Source: Ciceribacter sp. L1K22 (GTDB lineage: Bacteria > Pseudomonadota > Alphaproteobacteria > Rhizobiales > Rhizobiaceae). From it: 64,000 bases of DNA. Shown piece after piece: positions 8,238-16,811 of this stretch (the stretch's first letter is position 1; every line of letters starts with the position of its first letter). The position numbers and the translations under genes were made by a program. Under the pieces are notes generated by a model that was given only the letters and a program-made list of their open reading frames with translations, ran no database searches and was not told the DNA's origin. Where the stretch lies: NCBI RefSeq assembly GCF_017599385.1, contig NZ_JAGFPK010000001.1:2335930-2399929 (forward strand), written 5' to 3'.

Positions 8238-8405
8238 TTAGTAGGAAGCGGCGTTGTCGACTCGCTGTCCGGCGTCCTGCGTTGCATCGACGGCATTTGC
8301 GGTATCCTGGCCCATGCCGCGAATGGTGTTGCCGCAGCCGGCGAGCAGTGCGACCGACGCGAACAGCGATGCGGCGACGGCGAGACGGGTGGTGCTTTTC
8401 TTCAT
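8238..8405 (-). CDS. Entericidin A/B-like small lipoprotein (first copy)
   Basis: A 55-residue protein beginning MKKSTTRLAVAAS, with a lipobox LLAGC and a short mature part of the entericidin type (GNTIRGMGQDTANAVD, then DATQDAGQ). Entericidins are small envelope lipoproteins linked to stress in Enterobacteria; in rhizobia they are common singletons of unclear role. The start at 8405 has GGGAG upstream. The gene is divergent from the DUF1638 gene by 26 bases. A second copy lies on the other side of DUF1638. Confidence 0.78.
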   Translation of the reverse strand: MKKSTTRLAVAASLFASVALLAGCGNTIRGMGQDTANAVDATQDAGQRVDNAASY

Positions 8406-8431
8406 GACATGGGCTCCCTATCTGGTTTGAC

Positions 8432-9070
8432 ATGAACGAGATTTCGCAGACAGAACGCACGGTGACGGAAAAGGTTCGCGTGATTGCGTGTGGTGCCATT
8501 GCCCGCGAGGTTCTGGCCGTGAAGGAAGCGAACGGGCTGGCCCACATCGAACTCGAGTGTCTGCCGGCGATCTGGCACGTCTACCCGGAAAGAATTGCGC
8601 CTGCGCTCCGTACGAAAATTGCCGAGGCCCGTGCCGACGGCGTGGACAGGATTTTCATTGGCTATGCCGAATGCGGCACCCAGGGCGAGATCGACAAAAT
8701 CTGCCTCGAAGAAGGCATCGAGCGCATCGGTGGACCGCACTGCTACGCCTTCTTCACCGGCACGGAGAAATTCCTCGCCGAGTGCGAGGACGAGTTCACG
8801 GCCTTCTACCTGACCGACCTCATCACCCGGCAGTTCGAGGCCTTCGTTATCGAGCCGCTGAAGCTCGACAGGCACCCCGAACTTCGCGACATGGTGTTCG
8901 GCAATTACACGAAGATCGTCTACCTGGCGCAGACGGAAGATCCTGCACTGCAGGAAAAGGCGAAATGGGCAGCGGACTACCTGAAGCTCGACTACGAATA
9001 CCGTTTCACCGGCTACGGCGATCTCGAGCGCGAACTCGTTGCCGCCTCGCGCCCGCGCCCTGCGGCCTGA
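8432..9070 (+). CDS. DUF1638 domain protein of the corrinoid methyltransferase region
   Basis: A 212-residue cytoplasmic protein with the features I associate with DUF1638: an RVIACGAIAREV start to the domain, FIGYAECGTQG and a GGPHCYAFF motif. Conserved cysteines (in IACGA, ECGT and PHCY) suggest metal or cofactor binding, but the biochemical role is not known to me. DUF1638 genes are frequent companions of MttB/corrinoid genes, which fits this position 376 bases after the corrinoid gene. The two entericidin-like genes flank it on the opposite strand. A start 33 bases further in (VTEKVRVIAC) is possible. Confidence 0.85.
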   Translation: MNEISQTERTVTEKVRVIACGAIAREVLAVKEANGLAHIELECLPAIWHVYPERIAPALRTKIAEARADGVDRIFIGYAECGTQGEIDKICLEEGIERIGGPHCYAFFTGTEKFLAECEDEFTAFYLTDLITRQFEAFVIEPLKLDRHPELRDMVFGNYTKIVYLAQTEDPALQEKAKWAADYLKLDYEYRFTGYGDLERELVAASRPRPAA

Positions 9071-9082
9071 ACGTCGTCCCGG

Positions 9083-9241
9083 TCAGTTCACCGCATTGAC
9101 CACGCTGCGACCCGCATCCTGCGTGGCATCGACCGCGTTGCCAAGGTCCCGCCCGACGCCGCGAATGGTATTGCCGCAGCCACTCAGGCTGATAGCGACC
9201 GTGAGAACGATGAAAACCCGTGCAAGAGTGCCGTACACCAT
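9083..9241 (-). CDS. Entericidin A/B-like small lipoprotein (second copy)
   Basis: A 52-residue protein with a hydrophobic start (MVYGTLARVFIVLTVAIS), a lipobox SLSGC and a mature part GNTIRGVGRDLGNAVD followed by DATQDAGRSV. It is clearly paralogous to the copy at 8238-8405. The start at 9241 is supported by GGAGGT six bases upstream. Its stop is 13 bases from the end of the convergent DUF1638 gene. Confidence 0.75.
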   Translation of the reverse strand: MVYGTLARVFIVLTVAISLSGCGNTIRGVGRDLGNAVDATQDAGRSVVNAVN

Positions 9242-9442
9242 GTCGTGACCTCCGTTCGAGGAAAAGCGCGGCTGACTGACATGCGCCCGTCACAAAATCA
9301 AGCCATGCCTTCAAGCTATGGATTTTACGCTTCCTTTAGCATGGCGTGAAATTCAGCACGCGCGCGCGGCCTCCCTTAAGGACGCCGAAATCGATGATCG
9401 CCATCATCGGGAGACGTCGACAAGAACAATATGGGGGGAGCC

Positions 9443-10090
9443 ATGACCGACGGAGCACATGCCATCAATGGTTCGTATGCCGAAACCGCCGAGCGTCATC
9501 ATCCGGAACACCTGTCGGTGGTCCTGAAGCGTCTGGCCGCGACCGGCAGCGACAAGATCAGCGTCCGTGATATCGCGATCGCTTTGCAGGATCGCTCCTT
9601 CGGCGCCTTTCTTCTCGTCTTCGCCCTTCCCAATCTCGTGCCGCTGCCGCCCGGCGCCACGCTGATCATCGGTCTGCCACTCGTTTTCGTGGCGTGGCAG
9701 ATGCTTGCCTCGCCCCATGGGCGCGTCGTCCTGCCGAAGCGTATCGGCGACTACCGAATCGACCGCCAGACCTTCGAGCTCATCGTCCGTCGCCTTGGAC
9801 CTTGGCTGCAATGGGCGGAAAACTGGGTCAGGCCGCGCTTCTGGTTCCTCGAGTCGCGGTCGGCCGAACGTCTGCTCGGCATCTATGCGCTGATCCTTGC
9901 CGTGGTCGTCGTCCTGCCCATCCCGCTCGGCAACTGGCCGCCGGCCTTTGCTCTCGCGATTATCGGCTTTGCGCATTCCGAGCGCGATGGCCTTGGAGTT
10001 CTGGCGGGTTGCGTGATAGGTCTTGCCACGATTGCGCTTGCGGGCTTCGTGGTCTTCACGGCCGGAGCACTGCTGAACCTGGTTTTCTGA
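9443..10090 (+). CDS. exoD: ExoD-family exopolysaccharide synthesis membrane protein
   Basis: A 215-residue inner-membrane protein of the ExoD family, known in Sinorhizobium for effects on exopolysaccharide, alkaline tolerance and nodule invasion. The family segment DRSFGAFLLVFALPNLVPLPPG is visible in part near residues 55-75, with further spans around LALAIIGFAHSE and the C-terminal hydrophobic stretch. The start could be 9443, just after a GGGGGGAG run, or the ATG at 9431; neither is decisive. The formyltransferase-like gene starts 8 bases after the stop, so the two look co-transcribed. Confidence 0.85.
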   Translation: MTDGAHAINGSYAETAERHHPEHLSVVLKRLAATGSDKISVRDIAIALQDRSFGAFLLVFALPNLVPLPPGATLIIGLPLVFVAWQMLASPHGRVVLPKRIGDYRIDRQTFELIVRRLGPWLQWAENWVRPRFWFLESRSAERLLGIYALILAVVVVLPIPLGNWPPAFALAIIGFAHSERDGLGVLAGCVIGLATIALAGFVVFTAGALLNLVF

Positions 10091-10098
10091 GGGGCTTG

Positions 10099-10896
10099 AT
10101 GGTCGAAGCTGGGCTAGTCGACGTTCGTGCCGCGGCACGACGGGTCGTCGTCATGACGGATGGCGGACAGAATTCCCGCCTTGTGGTCTGCGCGCTGGCG
10201 TCCCATTTCCCCGACATCCATGTCATCGTCGAGACGCCGGAAGCCAAGGGCGAAATCCTGAGGCGACGCGCCCGCGCCAGGGGATGGCTCGACGCATCGG
10301 GCCAGCTTGCGACGATGGCGCTGGCCAAGCTTCTCCGATTTGCCTCGCGCGACCGGGTCCAGCGCATCATCCAGTCAACCGGCCTGCGCGCCGAGTTTCC
10401 GCCGAACGTGGCAATCATCAAGGTTCCCGATGTCAACAGCGATGCCTGCCTCGACAGCCTGCGCGACCTGACGCCGGCCGTCATCCTCCTCGTCAGCACG
10501 CGGCTCCTGAAACCCGCGACGCTTGCGGCCATCCGCTGCCCGATCGTCAACCTGCATGCCGGCATCAACCCCGCCTACCGCGGCCAGATGGGCGGCTACT
10601 GGTCGCTTGCCCTGGGCGACCGGGGGAATTTCGGCGCGACGATCCATCTGGTCGATGCCGGCACGGACACCGGCGCGACGCTAGCGGAAGTCCGCACCGT
10701 CCCGACCGACCGCGACAACATCTCCACCTACCCCCTTCTGCTGACCGCGGTCGCGCTCCCCGCGTTGACCCAAACCCTCGGATCGATCCTTAAGGGCACG
10801 GCCCGCACGATTCCGAGCGAAGGCGTCTCCGCGCTGCGCTTCCCGCCGCCGATTTGGCTGTGGATTTGGTACGCCGTGACACGCCGCGTCTGGTAA
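10099..10896 (+). CDS. Formyltransferase-family protein
   Basis: A 265-residue protein with a C-terminal formyl-transferase catalytic region: NLHAGINPAYRG (the N and H of the catalytic N-H-D set) and GATIHLVDAGTDTG (the D). This resembles methionyl-tRNA and other 10-formyl-THF-dependent formyltransferases, but it lacks the Fmt C-terminal domain and has a different N-terminal part (VVVMTDGGQNSRLV). The acceptor is unknown. The start at 10099 follows GAGGGG. Its location among folate-linked methyl-transfer genes is suggestive, but it is more closely coupled to exoD. Confidence 0.78.
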   Translation: MVEAGLVDVRAAARRVVVMTDGGQNSRLVVCALASHFPDIHVIVETPEAKGEILRRRARARGWLDASGQLATMALAKLLRFASRDRVQRIIQSTGLRAEFPPNVAIIKVPDVNSDACLDSLRDLTPAVILLVSTRLLKPATLAAIRCPIVNLHAGINPAYRGQMGGYWSLALGDRGNFGATIHLVDAGTDTGATLAEVRTVPTDRDNISTYPLLLTAVALPALTQTLGSILKGTARTIPSEGVSALRFPPPIWLWIWYAVTRRVW

Positions 10897-10992
10897 ATTC
10901 CCGCCGCGTCGTTTTTTGTTGTTCGCGACGTCGTCTAAAGCGCAGTCCATCGGTCGTGGGCGGTGCATTCTCGCGCTAGCAGGAGGAATTTC

Positions 10993-11295
10993 ATGGCCGA
11001 CAGGATCATCGTCTACTGGCGCGACATCCCCGCCCAGGTCATCGTCAAGAAGGGCCGCACCTCGGCCAAGCGTGAGCTCTCGCTGCGCTTCACCGAAGCG
11101 ATCGACATGTGCGCCATGCGCTCCGGCGCCGCCGAGACGGATGAGTACCTCGCCGAATGGCGCAAGGCCGATCCGGTTTCGGTCAGCGACGACCTTGAAG
11201 CCGAGGCCGACAAGGCAGCCGCCGAAATCGAGGCGGCCTACGACAAGGAACGCCTCGTGAAGCTCGTCCACGCTGGAGGTCGCGACGCGGCCTGA
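10993..11295 (+). CDS. Small protein of the PF13769 ('virulence factor') type
   Basis: A 100-residue soluble protein beginning MADRIIVYWRDIPAQVIV. I recognise the pattern as the small family often labelled 'virulence factor' in rhizobial genomes; the label carries no established biochemistry. The sequence is charged, with an AEADKAAAEIEAAYDKE helix near the C-terminus. GGAGGAATTTC precedes the ATG. It lies 84 bases before the MtrH-like gene on the same strand, so it may belong to the methyl-transfer transcript. Confidence 0.75.
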   Translation: MADRIIVYWRDIPAQVIVKKGRTSAKRELSLRFTEAIDMCAMRSGAAETDEYLAEWRKADPVSVSDDLEAEADKAAAEIEAAYDKERLVKLVHAGGRDAA

Positions 11296-11379
11296 CCGCG
11301 CCAGCCTGCCCACGCCATCACACAGATTGACCGGCGCCCGGAGACAGACCTCCACGCCACGACGGAGACCCAGAAGATC

Positions 11380-12348
11380 ATGACCCGCACCATCGTCGCA
11401 TCCGCCACCCGCGAAATCATCATCGGTTTCGACCAGCCCTTCTGCGTGATCGGCGAGCGCATCAACCCGACCGGCCGCAAGAAGCTTGCCGCCGAGATGA
11501 TCGAGGGCAATTTCGACACCGTCATCAAGGACGCCCTCGAGCAGGTCGCCGCCGGCGCCACCATGCTCGACATCAATGCCGGCGTCACCGCCGTCAACCC
11601 GAACGAGACCGAGCCGCCGCTGCTCGTCAAGACGCTGGAAATCGTCCAGGGCCTCGTCGACATCCCGCTGGCGATCGACTCCTCCGTGACCGCCGCCATC
11701 GAGGCCGGCCTCAAGGTCGCCAAGGGCCGCCCGCTGATCAACTCCGTCACCGGCGAGGAAGAAAAGCTCGAAGCCATCCTGCCGCTCTGCAAGAAGTATG
11801 ACGTTCCGGTCGTCGCGATCTCCAACGACGAGACCGGCATCAGCCAGGACCCGGACGTCCGCTTCGCCGTCGCCAAGAAGATCGTCGAGCGCGCCGCCGA
11901 CTACGGCATCAAGCCGCACGACATCGTCGTCGACCCGCTGGTCATGCCGATCGGCGCCGTCGGCTCGGCTGGTCTGCAGGTGTTCGCGCTCGTGCGGCGT
12001 CTCCGCGAGGAGCTGAAGGTCAACACCACCTGCGGCCTCTCCAACATCTCCTTCGGCCTTCCGCACCGCCATGGCATCAATGCCGGCTTCATCCCGATGG
12101 TCATCGGCGCCGGTATGACCTCGGCGATCATGAACCCCTGCCGCCCGGCCGAGATGGAAGCCGTGCGCGCCGCCAACGTTCTGAACGGCACCGACGAGAA
12201 CTGCTACAACTGGATCAAGACCTACCGCGACTACAAGCCGGCCGAAGGCGGCCATGCCGCGGCACCCGCCCCTGCCGCGGCCTCCGCCGGCGGCGGCCGC
12301 CGCGGCGGCCGAGCGGCTCGCGTGGGCGGTGGTGCAGCAACCGAATGA
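11380..12348 (+). CDS. Methyltetrahydrofolate:corrinoid protein methyltransferase (MtgA/MtrH/AcsE-like)
   Basis: A 322-residue pterin-binding TIM-barrel enzyme. VIGERINPTGRKK (about residues 23-35), TMLDINAG (61-68), LAIDSS (98-102) and CGLSNISFGLP (218-228) are typical of the folate-binding family shared by MetH, AcsE and MtgA. The expected role is to transfer methyl groups between the corrinoid carrier and tetrahydrofolate. After the catalytic domain, residues 289-322 form an Ala/Pro then Gly/Arg-rich tail (GGGRRGGRAARVGGG). The gene is followed by a terminator and, 136 bases on, by the reactivase gene. Confidence 0.93.
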   Translation: MTRTIVASATREIIIGFDQPFCVIGERINPTGRKKLAAEMIEGNFDTVIKDALEQVAAGATMLDINAGVTAVNPNETEPPLLVKTLEIVQGLVDIPLAIDSSVTAAIEAGLKVAKGRPLINSVTGEEEKLEAILPLCKKYDVPVVAISNDETGISQDPDVRFAVAKKIVERAADYGIKPHDIVVDPLVMPIGAVGSAGLQVFALVRRLREELKVNTTCGLSNISFGLPHRHGINAGFIPMVIGAGMTSAIMNPCRPAEMEAVRAANVLNGTDENCYNWIKTYRDYKPAEGGHAAAPAPAAASAGGGRRGGRAARVGGGAATE

Positions 12349-12377
12349 TGACCATCCCAGGCATCATCTGACAACAC

Positions 12378-12416
12378 GATCACCCGCAGGCTCGGCCTTC
12401 GGGTGATCTTTCGTTC
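12378..12416 (+). terminator. Terminator between the MtrH-like and RACo-like genes
   Basis: GATCACCCG (12378-12386) pairs with CGGGTGATC (12400-12408), followed by TTTCGTTCT. The U-tract is weak, so partial read-through into the reactivase gene is possible. Confidence 0.6.
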
Positions 12417-12484
12417 TCGGCAATCGGGAACGGCCAATTTCAACAATCTGGATCGCGTTCCTTGAAGACGCCGGAAAGATCGAC

Positions 12485-14524
12485 ATGACCGAAACTGCCT
12501 CGCAAGACCACCTCGTCCTCTTCATGCCCTCCGGCAAGCGCGGCCGGTTCCCGACCGGCACCACCGTGCTCGAAGCCGCCCGCTCGCTCGGCGTCTATGT
12601 CGAAAGCGTCTGCGGCGGCCGCGCCACCTGCGGGCGCTGTCAGATCGAGGTGCAGGAAGGCAATTTCGCCAAGCACCAGATCGTCTCCGCCAACGACCAC
12701 ATCTCCCCGGTCGGCCCGAAGGAAAGGCGCTACGCGGAAGTCCGCACCATCCCCGAGGGACGCCGCCTCTCCTGTTCGGCCCAGATCCTCGGCGACCTCG
12801 TCGTCGATGTGCCGCAGGACACCGTCGTCAACGCCCAGGTGATCCGCAAGGCCGCCACCGACCGCACCTTCGACCGCAACCCGGCGATCCAGCTCTGCTA
12901 TGTCGAGGTCGACGAACCCGACATGCACAAGCCGCTCGGCGATCTCGACCGCCTGAACGTCATGCTGGAGAAGGACTGGGGCTGGCAGAACATCCTCGTC
13001 GCCCAGCACCTTCTGCCCGACGTGCAGAAGATCCTGCGCAAGGGCAACTGGGGCGTGACCGCCGCCATTCACCGTGACCTCGAGGGCTCGCGCCCGAACC
13101 TGATCGCGCTCTGGCCGGGCCTGCACAACGAGGCCTATGGCATCGCCTGCGACATCGGCTCGACGACGATCGCCATGCACCTCGTTTCGCTGCTCTCCGG
13201 CCGCGTGATCGCCTCCTCCGGCGCCTCCAACCCGCAGATCCGCTTCGGCGAGGATCTGATGAGCCGCGTCTCCTACGTCATGATGAACCCTGATGGACGC
13301 GAAGCCATGACCAAGGCCGTGCGTCAGGCGATCAACGAGCTGACGGTCAAGGTCTGCACGGAGGCTGGCGTCGATCCGAACAACATCCTCGACGCCGTCT
13401 TCGTCGCCAACCCGATCATGCACCACCTTTTCCTCGGCATAGACCCGACCGAACTCGGCCAGGCGCCCTTCGCGCTCGCCGTGTCCGGCGCCGTGCACAC
13501 CTGGTCGCGCGAGATCGATCTTGCGATCAACCATGGCGCCCGCGTCTACTGCCTGCCCTGCATCGCCGGCCATGTCGGCGCCGATGCCGCCGGCGCGACG
13601 CTGTCCGAGGGACCGCATCGCCAGGACCGCATGATGCTGCTCGTCGACGTCGGCACCAATGCCGAGATCGTGCTCGGCAACAGGGACCGCACCGTCGCCG
13701 CCTCCTCGCCCACCGGCCCCGCCTTCGAGGGCGCTGAAATCTCCTGCGGCCAGCGCGCCGCCCCCGGCGCCATCGAACGCGTCCGCATCGATGCCGAAAC
13801 GCTCGAACCCCGCTTCAAGGTCATCGGCGTCGAGCAGTGGTCCGACGAAGACGGCTTCGCCGAAGCCGCCGAAAAGGTCGGCATAACAGGCATCTGCGGC
13901 TCGGCGATCATCGAGGTCGTGGCGGAAATGTATCTCTCCGGCGTCATCTCCGCCGACGGCGTGGTCGACGGATCGATGGCCGCGAAAAGCCACCGCATCC
14001 TCGAAAACGGCCGCACCTTCTCCTACCTCCTGCACGACGGCGCCCAGAAGATCACCGTCACCCAGAACGACGTCCGCGCCATCCAGCTCGCCAAGGCAGC
14101 GCTTTATGCCGGCATCAAGCTCCTGATGGAAAAGCTGGGCGTCGAAACTGTCGACACCATCCGCTTCGCCGGCGCTTTCGGCTCCTTCATCGATCCGAAA
14201 TACGCCATGGTCCTCGGCCTCATCCCGGATTGCGACCTCGCCGAAGTGAAAGCCGTCGGCAACGCCGCCGGCACCGGCGCGATGATGGCCCTCCTCAACC
14301 GCGATTACCGCCGCGAGATCGAGGACACGGTCAAGCGCATCGAAAAGATCGAGACCGCGCTGGAACCTCACTTCCAGCAACTCTTCATCGACGCCATGGC
14401 GCTCCCGAACAAGGTCGATCCGTTCCCGAAGCTTTCAAGCGTTGTGACGCTGCCGGAGCGGAAGATCTTGGCGGAGGGTGATGGTGAGGGTGGTGGTCGC
14501 AGGCGGCGGCGGTCGAGGGAGTAG
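12485..14524 (+). CDS. RACo-type corrinoid reductive activator ([2Fe-2S] plus ASKHA/DUF4445)
   Basis: A 679-residue protein. Residues 1-110 form a plant-type [2Fe-2S] domain with ligands C43, C49, C52 and C97 (CGGRATCGRC, then LSCSA). The rest is a DUF4445/ASKHA ATPase, with CDIGSTTIAMHL, a DVGTNAEIVLGN phosphate-binding loop and AGAFGSFIDP near the C-terminus. The RACo/RamA-type family uses ATP and low-potential electrons to return oxidised Co(II) corrinoid to Co(I). This variant has the 2Fe-2S domain of RACo rather than the 4Fe-4S domains of methanogen RamA. Residues 663-679 are a Gly/Arg tail (GGGRRRRRSRE). It completes the methyl-transfer set of this region. Confidence 0.93.
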   Translation: MTETASQDHLVLFMPSGKRGRFPTGTTVLEAARSLGVYVESVCGGRATCGRCQIEVQEGNFAKHQIVSANDHISPVGPKERRYAEVRTIPEGRRLSCSAQILGDLVVDVPQDTVVNAQVIRKAATDRTFDRNPAIQLCYVEVDEPDMHKPLGDLDRLNVMLEKDWGWQNILVAQHLLPDVQKILRKGNWGVTAAIHRDLEGSRPNLIALWPGLHNEAYGIACDIGSTTIAMHLVSLLSGRVIASSGASNPQIRFGEDLMSRVSYVMMNPDGREAMTKAVRQAINELTVKVCTEAGVDPNNILDAVFVANPIMHHLFLGIDPTELGQAPFALAVSGAVHTWSREIDLAINHGARVYCLPCIAGHVGADAAGATLSEGPHRQDRMMLLVDVGTNAEIVLGNRDRTVAASSPTGPAFEGAEISCGQRAAPGAIERVRIDAETLEPRFKVIGVEQWSDEDGFAEAAEKVGITGICGSAIIEVVAEMYLSGVISADGVVDGSMAAKSHRILENGRTFSYLLHDGAQKITVTQNDVRAIQLAKAALYAGIKLLMEKLGVETVDTIRFAGAFGSFIDPKYAMVLGLIPDCDLAEVKAVGNAAGTGAMMALLNRDYRREIEDTVKRIEKIETALEPHFQQLFIDAMALPNKVDPFPKLSSVVTLPERKILAEGDGEGGGRRRRRSRE

Positions 14525-14793
14525 GAGTTGATGTGAGGTTGTTATGAAAGCAGCCTTGCACTTTCATGTAGGCCATTCAGATCAGTTCCACCGTGCACCG
14601 AAAGCGGATAATGGGCAGTGATTAAGCTGAAGTGGTGGTTTTGGACCTAATCGCCATGCTACCCCTCGTAGTGCCGGTTTCTGCCGACCCGCAGATCGCC
14701 GGCGCCCTTGGCGCGATTTAACCTTACTCGCTCAACTTTCTCGACATACTAGCGTTGATTGCTATGGTTGCCTCTGACGTTTCGGAGGGGACC

Positions 14794-14943
14794 ATGATCA
14801 GTATTCGCTTTTTACTGGCATCGGCCTTGCTCGCTTCCGCTATCACACCGGCGCATGCACATGGCGGGGGTTGCCGTAAGAGCTCGCCGCCTGGCCAGTG
14901 TTGCCACATGGAGAACAAAGCGGGACGTGTTCACTGCCATTAA
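14794..14943 (+). CDS. Small exported Cys/His-rich protein
   Basis: A 49-residue protein with a signal peptide (MISIRFLLASALLASAITPAHA) and a compact mature part, HGGGCRKSSPPGQCCHMEN..., ending VHCH. The Cys and His spacing suggests a metal-binding or disulfide-bonded mini-domain. GGAGGGG lies just before the ATG at 14794; a longer frame from 14755 would put the signal peptide out of place. Similar tiny proteins occur in rhizobia without assigned function. The 269 bases upstream (14525-14793) hold nothing I can support. Confidence 0.65.
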   Translation: MISIRFLLASALLASAITPAHAHGGGCRKSSPPGQCCHMENKAGRVHCH

Positions 14944-14994
14944 ACCAAAACTCACCGGACCTAATCCCTGGGACCAGCGGCCTCCGGGACAGCT

Positions 14995-16719
14995 TCAGCT
15001 ATTCCGGAGGTTTAGCTCCTTCCGCGCTGCCTGTAGGTCAATCTTCGCGTTATATCCATGTTTCTGCAGTAGATGGAGAAGATGCGAGCCAGAAAATAGA
15101 CTGATCGGCTTGCCCGAGGCGAACTGATGCGCGTCGGGCCCATAATCGGCGGTCGAAATCAGGATGCCTCTTGAAGCTCCTTCATGCTGCACTGTTCCGT
15201 AAAGATCCCGCACGGCCGATACCCCAACAGTTTTTGTATATCTCTTCGCCTGGATGACGATCTTCCCGCCAGTGATCGGATCCGGATCAAACGCTACGGC
15301 ATCCACACCGCCGTCGCTGCTTGCCTGTGTTATCTTTACCTCGCCCCCTCTGGAGGCAAACTCCTTCTCGAACAGCTCACGGATCAGGTGCTCGAAGTCA
15401 CCCCAGTCCATTGCGGCAATGTTGGTGGCGGTCTCGAGGCCTGCGATGACCTCCTTCGCATCGATAAAGCGCTTGTCTTGCTTGTTCATTTCCATGACAG
15501 GGGCGATCGGCGCCAGGGCCGCGAGAGACGAGGCTGACACTCCTTTCAAGCTCTTGAAGCATGCCTTCGGGTCCACTCTCCCGAGATCGATCTGCTCAAA
15601 TTCTGCCTTCGTGACGAGAACGGACATGATGCAGCTACGGGTATCCTTGCCAGTGGCGCGATTCACGCTCGTCGAAAAACCGTTGAAAAGGATGCTCTCA
15701 AGGTTCCCGTGCTCATCGGCCTCGAAGAGCTCGTGGAGAGTGCGCAGGCAAATCTGGTAGCATGCCAAATCGAAGTTCGCTTTTTGCTCCCTTTCTGACA
15801 GATGCGTCTCTTTGATTTCTCCCGTCGAGGGCGTGAATTTCACCGACTTCAGCGTCGGCATTTTATCGAGAGATGGAAGCTCGTATTCAATCTGAAGCAG
15901 CTTGGCTGGAGTGGGCTGATAATCAAGTTCGTAGGATTTCTCGAAGAGCTCTCCATAGTCAGACGCATCGAGAACCAGACTAGCGTGCTCGATTACAGCT
16001 CTCGGGTCGCCCGCTTGAACGTCCCGAGCAAGCTGGTCGATCTTCGAATTGCCTGCATCTTGGGCGGCCACGAACTCATCGCGCTTCCGCTTGCAGTCGG
16101 CTTCATACTGTTCTTTTGCTTGGCGCCACTCGTCGACCTTGGCGTTGTGAAGAGCGATTGCCTCCTCCGTCTTCCGTTTCCAGTCCTCCTTGTCCGCTTC
16201 GTAGAGCGCGCGAGCCTGCGCCTGTTTCCTGGCGCGCCGGCCGAAAATGACATCCCAGAAGGAGATATGAGGATCAAAAAAGATCGGCTCGCCGATAGGT
16301 GTGCGAGAAGGTTGCGGCACGTTAAAAGACATGGGACCGGTGTAAGATGACTTGTCTTTCAACTTTTCCCAGTCAACCCGATCATTGCGGCTGAGGGTCC
16401 AGTCGAGGATCTTGCTGACAGCGAGCAACTTCGCGCTTGCTTCCGCTGTCATCGCATCGCAGGCTTCCTTGCTGGCGGCGAGCCGAGACTTACGATAATG
16501 CTCATCGGCAAGCCTGTCCCACCGGTCAAGCAGCTCTCCAACCTTAATCTGAAGAAGGTAAATCTCGGGAGCGCTGACCTGTTTGTGAAGGCCCAGTTCA
16601 GTCTGCCAAAAATCGATTGAATAGCGCAAGATGCGCTGACCATTGGCACTCCATTTTGCCTCGATCTTACCGACCTTCAATGCTTTGATATATCTGGAAC
16701 TATAAGAAACCTGAACCAT
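14995..16719 (-). CDS. Mrr-type restriction endonuclease-like protein
   Basis: A 574-residue protein. The start at 16719 is chosen because AGGGGGG lies 7 bases before that ATG; the frame is open back to 17058 only because it fuses with an older gene remnant. The last 140 residues are an Mrr_cat domain: WGDFEHLIRELFEKEF, then GGVDAVAF (D473) and IVIQAKRY (Q490-x-K492), a PD-(D/E)xK variant nuclease core, followed by GILISTADYGPDA. The middle (residues 130-260) is a charged, probably coiled region. Mrr-family enzymes cut modified or foreign DNA. It has no methyltransferase neighbour, which fits a type IV-like solitary nuclease. Base composition is visibly more A/T-rich than the flanks. Confidence 0.8.
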   Translation of the reverse strand: MVQVSYSSRYIKALKVGKIEAKWSANGQRILRYSIDFWQTELGLHKQVSAPEIYLLQIKVGELLDRWDRLADEHYRKSRLAASKEACDAMTAEASAKLLAVSKILDWTLSRNDRVDWEKLKDKSSYTGPMSFNVPQPSRTPIGEPIFFDPHISFWDVIFGRRARKQAQARALYEADKEDWKRKTEEAIALHNAKVDEWRQAKEQYEADCKRKRDEFVAAQDAGNSKIDQLARDVQAGDPRAVIEHASLVLDASDYGELFEKSYELDYQPTPAKLLQIEYELPSLDKMPTLKSVKFTPSTGEIKETHLSEREQKANFDLACYQICLRTLHELFEADEHGNLESILFNGFSTSVNRATGKDTRSCIMSVLVTKAEFEQIDLGRVDPKACFKSLKGVSASSLAALAPIAPVMEMNKQDKRFIDAKEVIAGLETATNIAAMDWGDFEHLIRELFEKEFASRGGEVKITQASSDGGVDAVAFDPDPITGGKIVIQAKRYTKTVGVSAVRDLYGTVQHEGASRGILISTADYGPDAHQFASGKPISLFSGSHLLHLLQKHGYNAKIDLQAARKELNLRNS

Positions 16720-16811
16720 TGCATGTCCCCCCTGAAGTAGCAATTGGAGAGAAGCAAATCCTGGGTTGCGCGTCCAGTGGCTAACCAGTTTTTGTATTGA
16801 AGCGGCGCCTC

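Noticed and set aside
9694..10098. Upstream extension of the formyltransferase-like frame
   Set aside because: It lies entirely within exoD in another frame; GAGGGG before 10099 marks the real start.
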